A DNA stretch of 64,000 nt from Streptomyces parvus (GCF_014648875.1 NZ_BMRY01000002.1:841961-905960); one strand, 5' to 3'; counted from the stretch's first letter, positions 23,733-33,775 are shown. Numbers and translations are program-made. The notes: generated by a model from the letters alone, not told the origin.

Positions 23733-24758
23733 TCACTCCGATGACGCGGTCGCCTCCGGTGGCGGCGGGGACGCCTGCTGCGGAAGGACGGCCCCGTCGA
23801 CGGGGGCCACATCGCGCAGCAGATGGGTGAAGGCGCTCTCCTCCAGGATCGGCGTGCCGAAGGACTTGGCCTTCTGCGTCTTGGAGGTGGCCGCGTCCGG
23901 ATCGTTGGTCACCAGCAGACTCGTCAGCCGCGACACGCTGGTCGCCACATGGAGCCCGGCCTCGATCGCCCGGTCCTCCAGCAGCTCCCGGTCGATCGAG
24001 GTGTCCCCGGAGAACGCCACCCGCATCCCCTGCTTGAGCGGCTTCTCCTTCTCGTACCGCCCCGGATTGGGATACGGGCAGGCCGGCCGCTTCCGCGAGG
24101 GCCGCCAGCTGTTCGGCTGCCGCACGGCCCGATACCCGACGCGCGGGGTGACGGGGGAGTCGGACCACTCGGTCAGCGGCCGGCACTCCAGCAACGGCAG
24201 CCGCACCCCGCCCCGGGCCGCCGCGTGCAGACTCGGCCGGAACGCCTCGGCCAGCACCCGGGCGTCGTCCAGGGCGTGGTGGGCCTGCTGCTGGACGACC
24301 CCGAAGTGCGCGGCGAGGGAGGCCAGCTTGTGGTTGGGCAGCGGCAGCCGCAGCTCCTTGGCGAGCGCGATCGTGCACAGCCGCTGCTCGACCGGGGCGA
24401 CCACGGAGGCCCGTGCGTACTCCCGGGCGATCATCGACCAGTCGAACGCCGCGTTGTGCGCCACGAGCACCCGGTCCGCGAGCCGCACGGACAACTCCTC
24501 GGCCACCTCGGGAAAGAGCGGAGCCCCTTCGAGCACGTCGCTCGTCAGCCCGTGGATCCAGACGGGCCCGGGGTCGCGCTCCGGGTTGACCAGCGTGTAC
24601 CAGTGGTCCTCGACGTTGCCCAGGGCGTCCAGCCGGTAGACGGCGGCGGAGATTATCCGGTCGTCGCGGGCGAGGCCGGTGGTCTCCACGTCGACGACCG
24701 CGTACCCCTGGGGGTAGGCGGTCGGCCACGGTGCGGCTGTCTGGCGGTCGTCGAGCAT
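23733..24758 (-). CDS. DEDDh 3'-5' exonuclease (DnaQ/epsilon-like) with C-terminal BRCT domain
   Basis: The exonuclease domain (about residues 15-180) shows Exo I VVDVETTGL, Exo II AHNAAFDWSMI and Exo III HHALDDARVLAEAF, giving the D-E-D-D-H metal and catalytic set. After a basic linker (NSWRPSRKRPACPYPNPGRY), a BRCT-like domain occupies about 245-325: GMRVAFSGDTSIDRELLEDR then AIEAGLHVATSVSRLTSLLV. Exonuclease plus BRCT suggests recruitment to phosphorylated repair or replication proteins. I place the start at ATG 24758 because a -10 TATTCT (24772-24767) lies eight bases upstream, which suggests a leaderless message. GTG 24764 is the alternative. Confidence 0.9.
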   Translation of the reverse strand: MLDDRQTAAPWPTAYPQGYAVVDVETTGLARDDRIISAAVYRLDALGNVEDHWYTLVNPERDPGPVWIHGLTSDVLEGAPLFPEVAEELSVRLADRVLVAHNAAFDWSMIAREYARASVVAPVEQRLCTIALAKELRLPLPNHKLASLAAHFGVVQQQAHHALDDARVLAEAFRPSLHAAARGGVRLPLLECRPLTEWSDSPVTPRVGYRAVRQPNSWRPSRKRPACPYPNPGRYEKEKPLKQGMRVAFSGDTSIDRELLEDRAIEAGLHVATSVSRLTSLLVTNDPDAATSKTQKAKSFGTPILEESAFTHLLRDVAPVDGAVLPQQASPPPPEATASSE

Positions 24759-24817
24759 GGTCACAGAGAATACGGGCCGGGACTGACAGGGCTCTATTCG
24801 GTGGCTCCGGGGGCCGG

Positions 24818-27800
24818 TCAGGGGAGGTGGACGATGCGCTCGGGCGGGAAGAGGAGGGTGCCGGTGGCGTGGGTGTTGTGGGCCAGGCGGATCGTCAGGT
24901 TCTCGCAGGAGGCGAGCGGTGTGAGGTCGTAGGGCACCGGCACCTCGCCGTAGAGCACCAGCGACTCCAGGGAGGGCAGATCGGCGAGGGGGCTCAGATC
25001 ACAGGGCGGGTCGTCGACCAGGAGAATGAGGGTCCGCAGTTCGGCGAGGGGAGCTGTCCACCGCAGGTCCGTACGGGGAATCCGTATGAGGCGCAGGTGC
25101 TCCAGACCGTGCAGGGAAGGCATACGGCTGAGCTGGCGGAGATGACTGGCGCCGTACAGGGCCAACAGCCGCAGACTCCTCCATGCCTCCAGGCCCTCCA
25201 GGTTCATGTAGCGGGTCTCCCCCATGAGGTCGAGCCCGGTAACCTGTGTACAGACGGGGAGTTCGCCGATGCTCTCGACGACGAAGGGGTGGCCGAGAGT
25301 CAGGTACCGAAGGTCCGGCAGGTCCGCGAGAGGCCCGGGGTCGAGCGAGGGATGGAGCTCGACGAGGGAGAGCCACTCCACCCCTGGTCGTGCGAGAGGC
25401 TCGATGCTTCGGATCTGCGGGCAGTGGCTCAGCCCGATCTCCCTCAGCGCCGGCATGGCGGCCAGCGCGTTCACGTCCGCGATCCGGCTGTTGTCGTAGA
25501 CGAAGACCCGCTCCACAGCGGGCGCGGAGGTCACGGCCGACAGATCCTGGTGATCGCCCGACACGTGCACGTTGTGCAGATCCGGAATGAGGTGCAGTGC
25601 GGAGAGCTGCGCGGCAGTTCTGACCATCGCGTGTTCTTCCACCCAGACGCGACCGGCCATCACCTCCCGGGCGTACACATCCGCGTCGAACTGCTCCCAG
25701 GCGGCGGACAGGGCGCTGGCGACCCAGCCCCGCTCGTCGCCCCGGAACTGCTTCACCAGTTCGTACGCTGACTCGGTGCCCACCGCCGCGGCGGTACGCA
25801 CCACTGCGGCCGCTTCGGTCTCCGTCAGGTTGTCGATCATCGACGACAGCAGCTCCAGAGCCAGGTTGCCCACCTTGGCCAGCTCATCGATGCTCTCCTG
25901 CCCGTCCGGCGGCAGCAACCGCTCGGTCCGGGCCTCAACCTCCGCCCGAATGTTCGGGTTCAGCTCCGGAGCATGCCCCAGACTCCCCGCCGCCAGCAGC
26001 ACCAGCCGGTGTCCGTGCTCCGGTTCCGCGTCCGCCCGCTTCAGCAACTCCCGCAACAGCACCGCCCGCTCGTCCGGCCGGGCGTGCCCCACCGCCATCT
26101 GGACCACGTCGTCCCACTGGTCCTCGTGCGCGTGGCGGACCAGAACGCCGAAGTCACGGGCCTCCACCGCGGCCTTCGCGCCCAGGTAGTCCTGGAAGGT
26201 GCGGTGCACGAACCCCACCGCGCCCGCGGCCGGTTCGCGCAGCAGGCCGCTGCGGTTGAGCAGATGCGCGAAGACCTGTTCGGGGTCGCCCCGGACCTGT
26301 GACATGGCCCGCAGCCAGTCCGCGATCAGGGCCACCACCTCGTCCTGCCCCGCCTCGACCAAGCCGTTACGGATCAGCCAGTACGCCAACCGCTGGAGCA
26401 GCGCCGTCTGCTCCTCGCGGGTCAGGTCGACGCCCTCAACCCCGACGATCTCGCGCTCCGTATCGCGCCGGACCAGCAGCATGTCGAGCGCCGCGTCGTA
26501 CAGCTCCTTGCGCGCCCGGGGCAACTGCATCCGGCGGTCCCGGTTCAGCGCGCAGAGCAGCGCGCACATCAGCGGGTTCGTCGCGAGCAGCCCCAGGTCC
26601 CGGCGGGTGCCGACGGCCCGGCGCAGGGCGTTCTCGTACCGGTCCAGCTCGGCGTGCTCCTCCTCCGACCGGCACTCCGACTTCGCCGCGCGGTGCCAGT
26701 GGCCGATGAAGGCGCGGACGTCCTCCTGACGCATCGCCAGCAGCGTGTGCGGCTCGAAGCCGGAGCCCGACAGCCAGGTCCCGGGGACGGCGGAGGGGCG
26801 GGTCGTCACCACGTACTTGGCTCGGGGATACGCGATGATCAGGTCCTTCAGCCAGCGCTCCGTGCGCTTGCGCAGCCGGTCCGGCACCTCGTCGACCCCG
26901 TCCACCAGGACCAGCGCCCGGCCCTGCTGCAACAGCCGGTCCGCCCACCCGGCCGGGGCCGAGCCGTGCAGCGGGACACCGGCCGCGCGCAGGAAGTCCG
27001 CCGGGGCGGGCAGCGACTCCTGGGCCGTGAAGGCACGCAGTCGCAGCACGAAGGGGACGCACCGGTTCCAGCCGGTCAGCTCGTCCCCGAACGACTGCCG
27101 GGCCGCGTTCAGCGCCAGCCACTGCACCAGCGTGCTCTTCCCGGAACCGGCCGGACCGCGCAGCAGCAGTCGCTCGTGTTCGCCGAGGGCCTGCTCGATC
27201 CGGATCGTGGTCCGGACCGGATGGTCGAGGCCGTAGCGATCGGCCTCGTACTCCCCACTGACCTCAAGACCGATGTACGCCGTCTCCAGCGGCCACCCGC
27301 CCGCCGACCGCCCCAGCGTCAGCCCGAACAGCTCCACCCGGGCGTTGGCGTTCGCGATGAACTCCGCGTACCGCCCCTCGAACTCCAGGTCCGCCGCGTC
27401 CGGGCGCGGCCCCACCCGGTCCCGTACCTCCTCCACCAGCTCCCGCGTCCGCCCCGCCGCACGGACCTGCTCCACCGCCGCCCGCGCCGCGAACGACGGG
27501 TGGGCGGTCAGCTGCTCCACCAGATGCGCGCAGCAGCGGCCGAGGAGGTCCTCGTACAGATCGAGGGACCGGGCCGAGAGCCCGGCTGCGGGCGCCGACA
27601 GCTCCGCCCGTAGTCGCTCCGGAGCCAGCTCCAGCGCGAACAGCCGGTCGGTGTCCGGGACGCCGGCCGCGAACGTGTCCTGCACGGAGATGAGCGCGGC
27701 CAGCCGCTCGTGCTCGGGCAGGTCCGCGTACGACTCCGACACGCGGCCCGCGAGCACCTTCGCGAGCCGGTCCGGCTTCGGCGGGCGGGGGAGCGGACGG

Positions 27801-27910
27801 ATCGGGTCCGGGACCAGGCCCGCGCCCGGCCGAGGGGTCAGCAGCGCCTTGGCCGCCGCGCCGACCACCGTCGTTGCCAGCCGTAACAGCGCAACCTCCG
27901 TACCGGACAC
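24818..27910 (-). CDS. NACHT ATPase with C-terminal leucine-rich repeats (bacterial NLR-like)
   Basis: This 1030-residue protein starts with GTG at 27910 after a GGGGGAGG ribosome site. Residues 1-240 are helical with no recognised effector, except a hydrophobic stretch at 5-24. The NACHT domain spans about 240-590: Walker A GPAGSGKST (252-260), Walker B ALVLVDGVDEVPD (332-344), sensor-like VVTTRPSA (367-374), the MRQEDVRAFIGHW helix and the winged-helix motif FVHRTFQDYLGAKA (567-580). An armadillo-like helical part follows (about 590-770). About ten irregular leucine-rich repeats end the protein (about 770-1010; LPDLRYLTLGH, LRLLALYGA, LESLVLYGE). Bacterial NACHT proteins of this layout act in antiphage defence, with the repeats sensing. 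The downstream half looks lower in G+C than its neighbours. No partner gene is adjacent. Confidence 0.92.
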   Translation of the reverse strand: MSGTEVALLRLATTVVGAAAKALLTPRPGAGLVPDPIRPLPRPPKPDRLAKVLAGRVSESYADLPEHERLAALISVQDTFAAGVPDTDRLFALELAPERLRAELSAPAAGLSARSLDLYEDLLGRCCAHLVEQLTAHPSFAARAAVEQVRAAGRTRELVEEVRDRVGPRPDAADLEFEGRYAEFIANANARVELFGLTLGRSAGGWPLETAYIGLEVSGEYEADRYGLDHPVRTTIRIEQALGEHERLLLRGPAGSGKSTLVQWLALNAARQSFGDELTGWNRCVPFVLRLRAFTAQESLPAPADFLRAAGVPLHGSAPAGWADRLLQQGRALVLVDGVDEVPDRLRKRTERWLKDLIIAYPRAKYVVTTRPSAVPGTWLSGSGFEPHTLLAMRQEDVRAFIGHWHRAAKSECRSEEEHAELDRYENALRRAVGTRRDLGLLATNPLMCALLCALNRDRRMQLPRARKELYDAALDMLLVRRDTEREIVGVEGVDLTREEQTALLQRLAYWLIRNGLVEAGQDEVVALIADWLRAMSQVRGDPEQVFAHLLNRSGLLREPAAGAVGFVHRTFQDYLGAKAAVEARDFGVLVRHAHEDQWDDVVQMAVGHARPDERAVLLRELLKRADAEPEHGHRLVLLAAGSLGHAPELNPNIRAEVEARTERLLPPDGQESIDELAKVGNLALELLSSMIDNLTETEAAAVVRTAAAVGTESAYELVKQFRGDERGWVASALSAAWEQFDADVYAREVMAGRVWVEEHAMVRTAAQLSALHLIPDLHNVHVSGDHQDLSAVTSAPAVERVFVYDNSRIADVNALAAMPALREIGLSHCPQIRSIEPLARPGVEWLSLVELHPSLDPGPLADLPDLRYLTLGHPFVVESIGELPVCTQVTGLDLMGETRYMNLEGLEAWRSLRLLALYGASHLRQLSRMPSLHGLEHLRLIRIPRTDLRWTAPLAELRTLILLVDDPPCDLSPLADLPSLESLVLYGEVPVPYDLTPLASCENLTIRLAHNTHATGTLLFPPERIVHLP

Positions 27911-27945
27911 GCGCGTTCCTCCCCCTCGGCGACCCGTGTCCGCAG

Positions 27946-27996
27946 ATCCTACGACGCCGACTCTTGGCAGAAGGAGCCAAAGACTGCTGACAGCAG
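27946..27996. promoter_or_regulatory. Promoter of the NACHT gene and two palindromes in the divergent region
   Basis: On the minus strand TAGGAT (27951-27946) is a good -10 hexamer about 35 bases before the NACHT GTG. Just upstream lie two palindromes: TTGGC-N7-GCCAA (27964-27980) and CTGCTG-A-CAGCAG (27984-27996). They sit in the -35 area and could be operators controlling the NACHT gene or the divergent desaturase gene. Confidence 0.45.
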
Positions 27997-28047
27997 GTCT
28001 CGCATACTTGTGGGTAACAACCTCTAGCCCTCACCGACCGACGGCCC

Positions 28048-28059
28048 TACGGTGCTCGC

Positions 28060-28062
<3 letters not shown>
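28048..28062 (+). promoter_or_regulatory. Leaderless-type promoter of the sterol desaturase gene
   Basis: TACGGT at 28048-28053 is followed by six bases and then ATG at 28060. Transcription from this -10 would start at the ATG. No ribosome site is present, and a clear -35 is not visible. Confidence 0.5.
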
Positions 28063-28979
<917 letters not shown>

Positions 28980-28983
<4 letters not shown>

Positions 28984-29687
28984 CCGCCACCGCCGCCCGC
29001 CCCGGCTCCACCGGGGCCGGCGGGCGAGCCGAGCGCTTCGCCCGCCCCGTGCTCCTCGCTTTCCTCCTCGTCGCCGCGGCCGACCTGGCAGGGCTCCTCG
29101 CCGGGGCCGAGACCGTCCACCTGATCGCCAAGCCGCTGTTGATGCCGCTGCTCGCCGGGTACGCGGCCCTGCGCGGCGCACCCCGACTGCTCGTCGCGGC
29201 CCTGCTGTTCGGGTGGGGCGGCGATGTCTTCCTGCTCGCCGACAACGACCTGGCCTTCCTCGTCGGCATGGGGTCGTTCGCCGTCGGCCATGTCGGCTAC
29301 CTGACACTGTTCGGGCGGGGGGAGGGGCGGAACCGAGGCGTTGGCCGCTCTCCGTCCGGTCTGGCCACCGGGGGCGGGTACGCCCTCGTCCTCGTCGTCT
29401 TCCTCGTGCTGATCTGGCCCGACCTCCCGGCGGACCTGCGGATCCCGCTCACCGGCTACAGCCTGCTGCTCACCGCCATGGCCTGGCGGGCGGGCGTGTT
29501 CGGACCGTACGCGGCGGTCGGCGGCGCGCTCTTCCTGCTCTCCGACGCCCTCATCGCCACCGGCATCGCCGAGTGGCCGCAGGCGCCCGCCCCCGACTTC
29601 TGGGTCATGCTCACCTACATCGCCGCACAGGCCCTGCTGACCCTCGGGGTGCTCGGGGTTCCCGCACAGCACAAGCCGGGGGCGTGA
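28980..29687 (+). CDS. Lysoplasmalogenase, YhhN/TMEM86 family
   Basis: The GTG at 28980 overlaps the desaturase stop and gives 235 residues with seven or eight hydrophobic segments. The family pattern is visible as IAKPLLMPLLAGYAAL (about 48-63), LFGWGGDVFLLADND (about 77-91) and FAVGHVGYLTLF (about 100-111), with conserved Asp/His in the membrane. YhhN-type enzymes cleave the vinyl-ether bond of lysoplasmalogens. Pairing with a di-iron lipid oxygenase suggests that the two genes act on one ether or vinyl-ether lipid. A strong hairpin terminator follows. Confidence 0.88.
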
Positions 29688-29739
29688 GCCGGGGAAGACC
29701 CGAGGGGCCCGGGAACACCCGGGCCCGGGGAAGACCCTA

Positions 29740-29771
29740 GGGGCCCGGGGAGAACGATCTCCCCGGGCCCC
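29740..29771. terminator. Bidirectional hairpin terminator
   Basis: A perfect 14-bp stem, GGGGCCCGGGGAGA / TCTCCCCGGGCCCC, with loop ACGA lies between the convergent lysoplasmalogenase and subtilase genes. Related GGGGCCCGGG fragments just upstream (29704-29730) could form alternative hairpins. Confidence 0.85.
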
Positions 29772-29793
29772 TCGGCCGTACCGCGACGTGCTG

Positions 29794-31332
29794 TTACCAG
29801 CGCACCGCGTCGAGCGCGTCCACCACGCCGGCTCCGTAGAAGCCGTTGTAGCTCTTGCCGCCCTCGCAGACCGCGTCGATGACGCCGTCACCGTTGATGT
29901 CGTACGGTTCGCCGCACGCCTTCGCGTCCGCCTCCAGCGTCAGCAGAGCCTTGACCGCGGCGGGCGAAGCGTAGGGGTGCTTGGACTTGATCAGCGCCAC
30001 GACGCCCGCGACGTGCGGGGACGCCATCGACGTACCGGCCTTGTAGCCGAACTTGCCGCCGGGCAGCGTGGAGAGGATCAGCCCGTTGACGGCGGGCGGC
30101 TCGGGGGTCTGGTAGACCGTCGAGTCACCGCCCGGGGCCGCCACGTCGATGATGCCCTTGCCGTAGTTCGAGTACGAGGACTTCAGGCCCTTCGCACCCG
30201 TCGCGGAGACCGTCACGACGCCCGGCAGCATGGTCGGGATGTCCGGGCAGGCGCTCGGGTCGATCGTCCGGGTGACCGGCTCGGTGTCGTTCGGGCTGGT
30301 CGTGTCCTCGATCGCGTCGACCGCCAGGTCGTGGCGGGAGTTGCCCGCCGCCGCGACGTTGACCGTACCCCTGCGCTCCGCGTACTTCACGGCGCGGGTG
30401 AGCGCGTCTACCAGGGCGCCCTGGTCGGCGTCGTTCTTGCAGTTGAACAGCCACGGGTCGGTGTAGTAGCTGTTGTTGGTCACCTCGACACCGTGCTCGG
30501 CGGCCCAGAGGAACCCGCAGACGACGGCCTCGGTGTAGAAGAACCCGTCCGGGTTCGACACCTTGATGCCCGACACCTTCACGCCCGGGGCGACACCGGT
30601 GACGCCGGCGCCGTTCTTCGCGGCGGCGATGGTGCCCGCCACATGCGTGCCGTGGTCGCTCTCGCCCGCCGCCGGACGCCAGGAGCCGGCGGTGGTGTCC
30701 GGGGCGCCCGACACGCAGTTCGCCGAGGCGCGCTCGTCGAAGTTCGGGGCCAGGTCCGGGTGGGTGTCGTCGACGCCGGTGTCGATGACGGCGACCGTCA
30801 CCTTCTTCGAGCCCAGCGACTTCTGGTGCGCCTTGTCCGCCTTGATCGCGGGCAGCGACCACTGGAGCGGCTCCAGCGGGTCCTCGCCGGCCTTCGCGTC
30901 CGCGGCGGCGGCCGCCGCCTGCTCGGCGGTGAGCGGCTCCGCTATCGAGCCGATGTCCTTCGTGGCCTGGGGCACGATCGGATTCGTGCGGGTGGCGCCC
31001 GCCGACTCCACGCCCCGTGCGCGGCGGATCGTTTCGCCGAAGGCCGGGTTCTGCGAGTGGACGACTATGACGCCGATCTGCTCATAGGCGATGAGGACGG
31101 TGCCGCCCGCCTTGGCGATCGCCTTCTGGACGTTCTTCACCGTGCCGTGGCCGCCCTTGACGTTGACCACGTAGGACAGCTTCGGCCCGTCGGTCCGCAC
31201 GCTCGCGGCGGCCTGCTCGCCGGTGGGCGCCGCCGTGGCCGTCGCCGTCGGCAGGAAGCCGAGCGAGGCGGTCAGCGCGAGTCCGACGGGCACCGCGAGT
31301 GCGCGGGTCCGTCTGGTTGCCAGATGAGCCAT
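29794..31332 (-). CDS. Secreted subtilisin-like serine peptidase (S8)
   Basis: The 512-residue preproprotein starts at ATG 31332 after GTGGAGA. A signal peptide runs through about residue 35 (RTRALAVPVGLALTASLGFL then ATATAAP). An inhibitor-I9-like propeptide follows (about 45-115, VNVKGGHGTVKNVQKAIAKA). The catalytic triad is seen as Asp in VAVIDTGVDDTHPD (about 178), His in DHGTHVAGTIAA (about 226) and Ser in GTSMASPHVAGVVAL (about 435); the oxyanion Asn is in AAAGNSRHDLAV. The C-terminus ends soon after the domain, so the enzyme is released. It probably feeds mycelium by degrading proteins. Its own promoter is at 31401-31430. Confidence 0.96.
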   Translation of the reverse strand: MAHLATRRTRALAVPVGLALTASLGFLPTATATAAPTGEQAAASVRTDGPKLSYVVNVKGGHGTVKNVQKAIAKAGGTVLIAYEQIGVIVVHSQNPAFGETIRRARGVESAGATRTNPIVPQATKDIGSIAEPLTAEQAAAAAADAKAGEDPLEPLQWSLPAIKADKAHQKSLGSKKVTVAVIDTGVDDTHPDLAPNFDERASANCVSGAPDTTAGSWRPAAGESDHGTHVAGTIAAAKNGAGVTGVAPGVKVSGIKVSNPDGFFYTEAVVCGFLWAAEHGVEVTNNSYYTDPWLFNCKNDADQGALVDALTRAVKYAERRGTVNVAAAGNSRHDLAVDAIEDTTSPNDTEPVTRTIDPSACPDIPTMLPGVVTVSATGAKGLKSSYSNYGKGIIDVAAPGGDSTVYQTPEPPAVNGLILSTLPGGKFGYKAGTSMASPHVAGVVALIKSKHPYASPAAVKALLTLEADAKACGEPYDINGDGVIDAVCEGGKSYNGFYGAGVVDALDAVRW

Positions 31333-31677
31333 GGGTTCTCCACATCATCCGTGCCGAACGACCGGACACCTGGCGTGTTCGGTCGCGTACATGACGAGTG
31401 AAGCTATCGCTGATCATCCCGGCGCATCAATGTTTACGGGCAAGTGAGTTCGAAGAGTGACCGATGCGGCCGAATGTGAACGGGTGACGCGCCGCCAACC
31501 GGCCGAACGCCGACGCCTCCGGGAAGGCGAACGAGAACGCGAAAGACGCGGTGAACCGCTTCGTCGCGCCTTCCGTGCCGTTGTCCAGGAGGTACATCAC
31601 CGTCCCCGCCGGTAGAGAGGCCTCCCTTGACACCCAACGTCCCCCAGATCACCGCACCCGCGTCGCGAGGAGATTCC
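31333..31677. other. Divergent intergenic region with the subtilase promoter
   Basis: On the minus strand TTGATG (31430-31425), 18 bases and TAGCTT (31406-31401) form a good sigma-70-type promoter for the peptidase gene, about 70 bases before its ATG. The plus-strand part toward 31677 is less G-rich and A-rich. It holds a TTG start candidate at 31627 with AGAGAGG upstream, but no supported gene. Confidence 0.6.
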
Positions 31678-32046
31678 GTGGCTACCGATGCACCGCCGCC
31701 CCCCGAGGGCACATCGCCCACCGGGCCCGTCCAGCCCACCACCGAGGCGTTCGTCGCGGTGCAGTCGAGCCAGGAGTTCGCCGACCTGCGCCGCTCCTTC
31801 CGCTCCTTCGCCTTCCCCCTGACCATCGGCTTTGTGACCTGGTACCTGCTCTACGTCCTGCTCTGCAACTACGCGGGCGGATTCATGGCCACCAAGGTCG
31901 TCGGCAACATCAACATGGCGCTCGTCCTCGGACTCGCCCAGTTCGCCACCACCTTCCTCATCGCCTGGCTCTACTCCCGGCACGCCGCCGGCAAGCTCGA
32001 CCCCAAGGCCGAGGCGATCAAGTCCCGTATGGAGGCCGACGCATGA
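31678..32046 (+). CDS. DUF485 membrane protein, partner of the acetate symporter
   Basis: The GTG at 31678 has an excellent GAGGAG ribosome site and gives 122 residues; a TTG at 31627 in frame would add 17. After a Pro/Thr-rich N-terminus come FADLRRSFRSFAFPLTIGFV then TWYLLYVLLCNYAGGFM and NINMALVLGLAQFATTFLIA then WLYSRHAAGKLDP, the two-span DUF485 (YjcH) pattern. Such proteins are encoded directly upstream of ActP in many bacteria. Its TGA overlaps the symporter ATG. Confidence 0.9.
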   Translation: MATDAPPPPEGTSPTGPVQPTTEAFVAVQSSQEFADLRRSFRSFAFPLTIGFVTWYLLYVLLCNYAGGFMATKVVGNINMALVLGLAQFATTFLIAWLYSRHAAGKLDPKAEAIKSRMEADA

Positions 32047-33686
32047 GCGCCGCCCACGCCCTCTACCCCACCGTCCAGCTCGCCGCCACCGAGGGGGCGA
32101 GCGAGCACCGGCCGCTGATCATCACGCTGTTCGCCGCTTTCGTCGTCGCCACCCTCTTCATCACCGTGTGGGCGGGCCGCCAGACCAAGAGCGCCTCCGA
32201 CTTCTACGCGGGCGGCCGCCAGTTCACCGGATTCCAGAACGGACTCGCGGTCTCCGGCGACTACATGTCCGCGGCGTCCTTCCTCGGCATCGCCGGCGCC
32301 ATCGCCCTCTTCGGCTACGACGGCTTCCTGTACTCCATCGGCTTCCTCGTCGCCTGGCTCGTCGCCCTGCTCCTGGTCGCCGAACCGCTGCGCAACTCGG
32401 GCCGCTACACGATGGGCGACGTCCTCGCCTACCGGATGCGCCAGCGCCCCGTCCGTACCGCCGCCGGCACGTCCACGATCGTCGTCTCGATCTTCTACCT
32501 GCTGGCCCAGATGGCCGGTGCGGGCGTCCTCGTCTCGCTGCTGCTCGGCATCACCAGCGACGCCGGGAAGATCCTCATCGTCGCCCTGGTCGGCGTGCTC
32601 ATGATCCTCTACGTCACCATCGGCGGCATGAAGGGCACCACCTGGGTGCAGATGGTCAAGGCGGTCCTGCTCATCGCCGGCACCCTGCTCATCACCTTCC
32701 TGATCCTGCTGAAGTTCAACTTCAACATCTCCGACCTGCTCGGCACCGCCGCCAGCAACAGCGGCAAGGGCGCGGCCTTCCTGGAGCCCGGCCTGAAGTA
32801 CGGCGTCGACGGCGTCTCGAAGCTGGACTTCATCTCGCTCGGCGTCGCCCTGGTCCTCGGCACCGCCGGTCTGCCGCACATCCTGATCCGCTTCTACACC
32901 GTGCCCACCGCCAAGGCCGCCCGTAAGTCCGTGAACTGGGCGATCGGCATCATCGGCGCCTTCTACCTGATGACGATCGTGCTCGGCTTCGGCGCCGCCG
33001 CGATCCTCAAGCCCGGCGACATCATCGCCTCCAACAAGGCGGGCAACACCGCGGCGCCCCTTGCCGCACTGGAGATCGGCGGCGGCTCCGGATCCACCGG
33101 CGGCGCCATCCTCCTCGCGGTCATCTCCGCGGTCGCCTTCGCCACCATCCTGGCCGTCGTCGCCGGACTCACCCTCGCCTCCTCCTCGTCCTTCGCGCAC
33201 GACATCTACGCCAACGTCATCCGCAAGGGACAGGCCACCGAGAAGGAGGAGGTACGCGCGGCGCGCTGGGCCACCGTCGCGATCGGCATCGTCTCCATCG
33301 CGCTCGGCGCACTCGCCCGCGACCTGAACGTCGCCGGACTCGTCGCCCTGGCCTTCGCGGTCGCGGCCTCCGCCAACCTGCCGACGATCCTCTACAGCCT
33401 CTTCTGGAAGCGCTTCACCACCCAGGGGGCCCTCTGGTCCATCTACGGAGGCCTCGCCTCCTCCGTCCTGCTGGTGCTGTTCTCGCCGGTCGTCTCCTCC
33501 AAGCCCAGCTCGATGTTCCCCGACGTCGACTTCGCCTGGTTCCCGCTGGAGAACCCCGGCCTGATCTCGATCCCGCTCGGCTTCCTCCTCGGCTGGATCG
33601 GCTCGCTGATCTCCAAGGAGAAGGCCGACTCCGACAAGTACGCCGAGCTGGAGGTCAAGTCCCTCACCGGCGTCGGAGCCCACTGA
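32043..33686 (+). CDS. actP: Cation/acetate symporter, sodium:solute symporter family
   Basis: The ATG at 32043 overlaps the DUF485 stop and gives 547 residues with about 13 membrane spans. SSS-family features include SASDFYAGGRQFTGFQNGLA then VSGDYMSAASFLGIAG (about 50-85), the unwound first core helix, and the sequence GTAGLPHILIRFYTVPTAKA then ARKSVNWAIG (about 275-305). ASSSSFAHDIYANVI (about 379-393) matches the second ion-site helix. Na+- or H+-driven uptake of acetate or similar short monocarboxylates is expected. The preceding DUF485 gene strengthens the ActP assignment. A long perfect hairpin ends the operon. Confidence 0.93.
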   Translation: MSAAHALYPTVQLAATEGASEHRPLIITLFAAFVVATLFITVWAGRQTKSASDFYAGGRQFTGFQNGLAVSGDYMSAASFLGIAGAIALFGYDGFLYSIGFLVAWLVALLLVAEPLRNSGRYTMGDVLAYRMRQRPVRTAAGTSTIVVSIFYLLAQMAGAGVLVSLLLGITSDAGKILIVALVGVLMILYVTIGGMKGTTWVQMVKAVLLIAGTLLITFLILLKFNFNISDLLGTAASNSGKGAAFLEPGLKYGVDGVSKLDFISLGVALVLGTAGLPHILIRFYTVPTAKAARKSVNWAIGIIGAFYLMTIVLGFGAAAILKPGDIIASNKAGNTAAPLAALEIGGGSGSTGGAILLAVISAVAFATILAVVAGLTLASSSSFAHDIYANVIRKGQATEKEEVRAARWATVAIGIVSIALGALARDLNVAGLVALAFAVAASANLPTILYSLFWKRFTTQGALWSIYGGLASSVLLVLFSPVVSSKPSSMFPDVDFAWFPLENPGLISIPLGFLLGWIGSLISKEKADSDKYAELEVKSLTGVGAH

Positions 33687-33731
33687 GCACACGGGAGCGG
33701 GCGCGCCCGTTCGGCCCATCACCCACCACCC

Positions 33732-33775
33732 GCGGCCGGGCCGCGTCGTAGAGTCCTACGACGCGGCCCGGCCGC
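33732..33775 (+). terminator. Hairpin terminator of the acetate symporter operon
   Basis: A perfect 20-bp stem (GCGGCCGGGCCGCGTCGTAG with its complement) closes on an AGTC loop 45 bases after the actP stop. There is no T-run. Confidence 0.8.
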
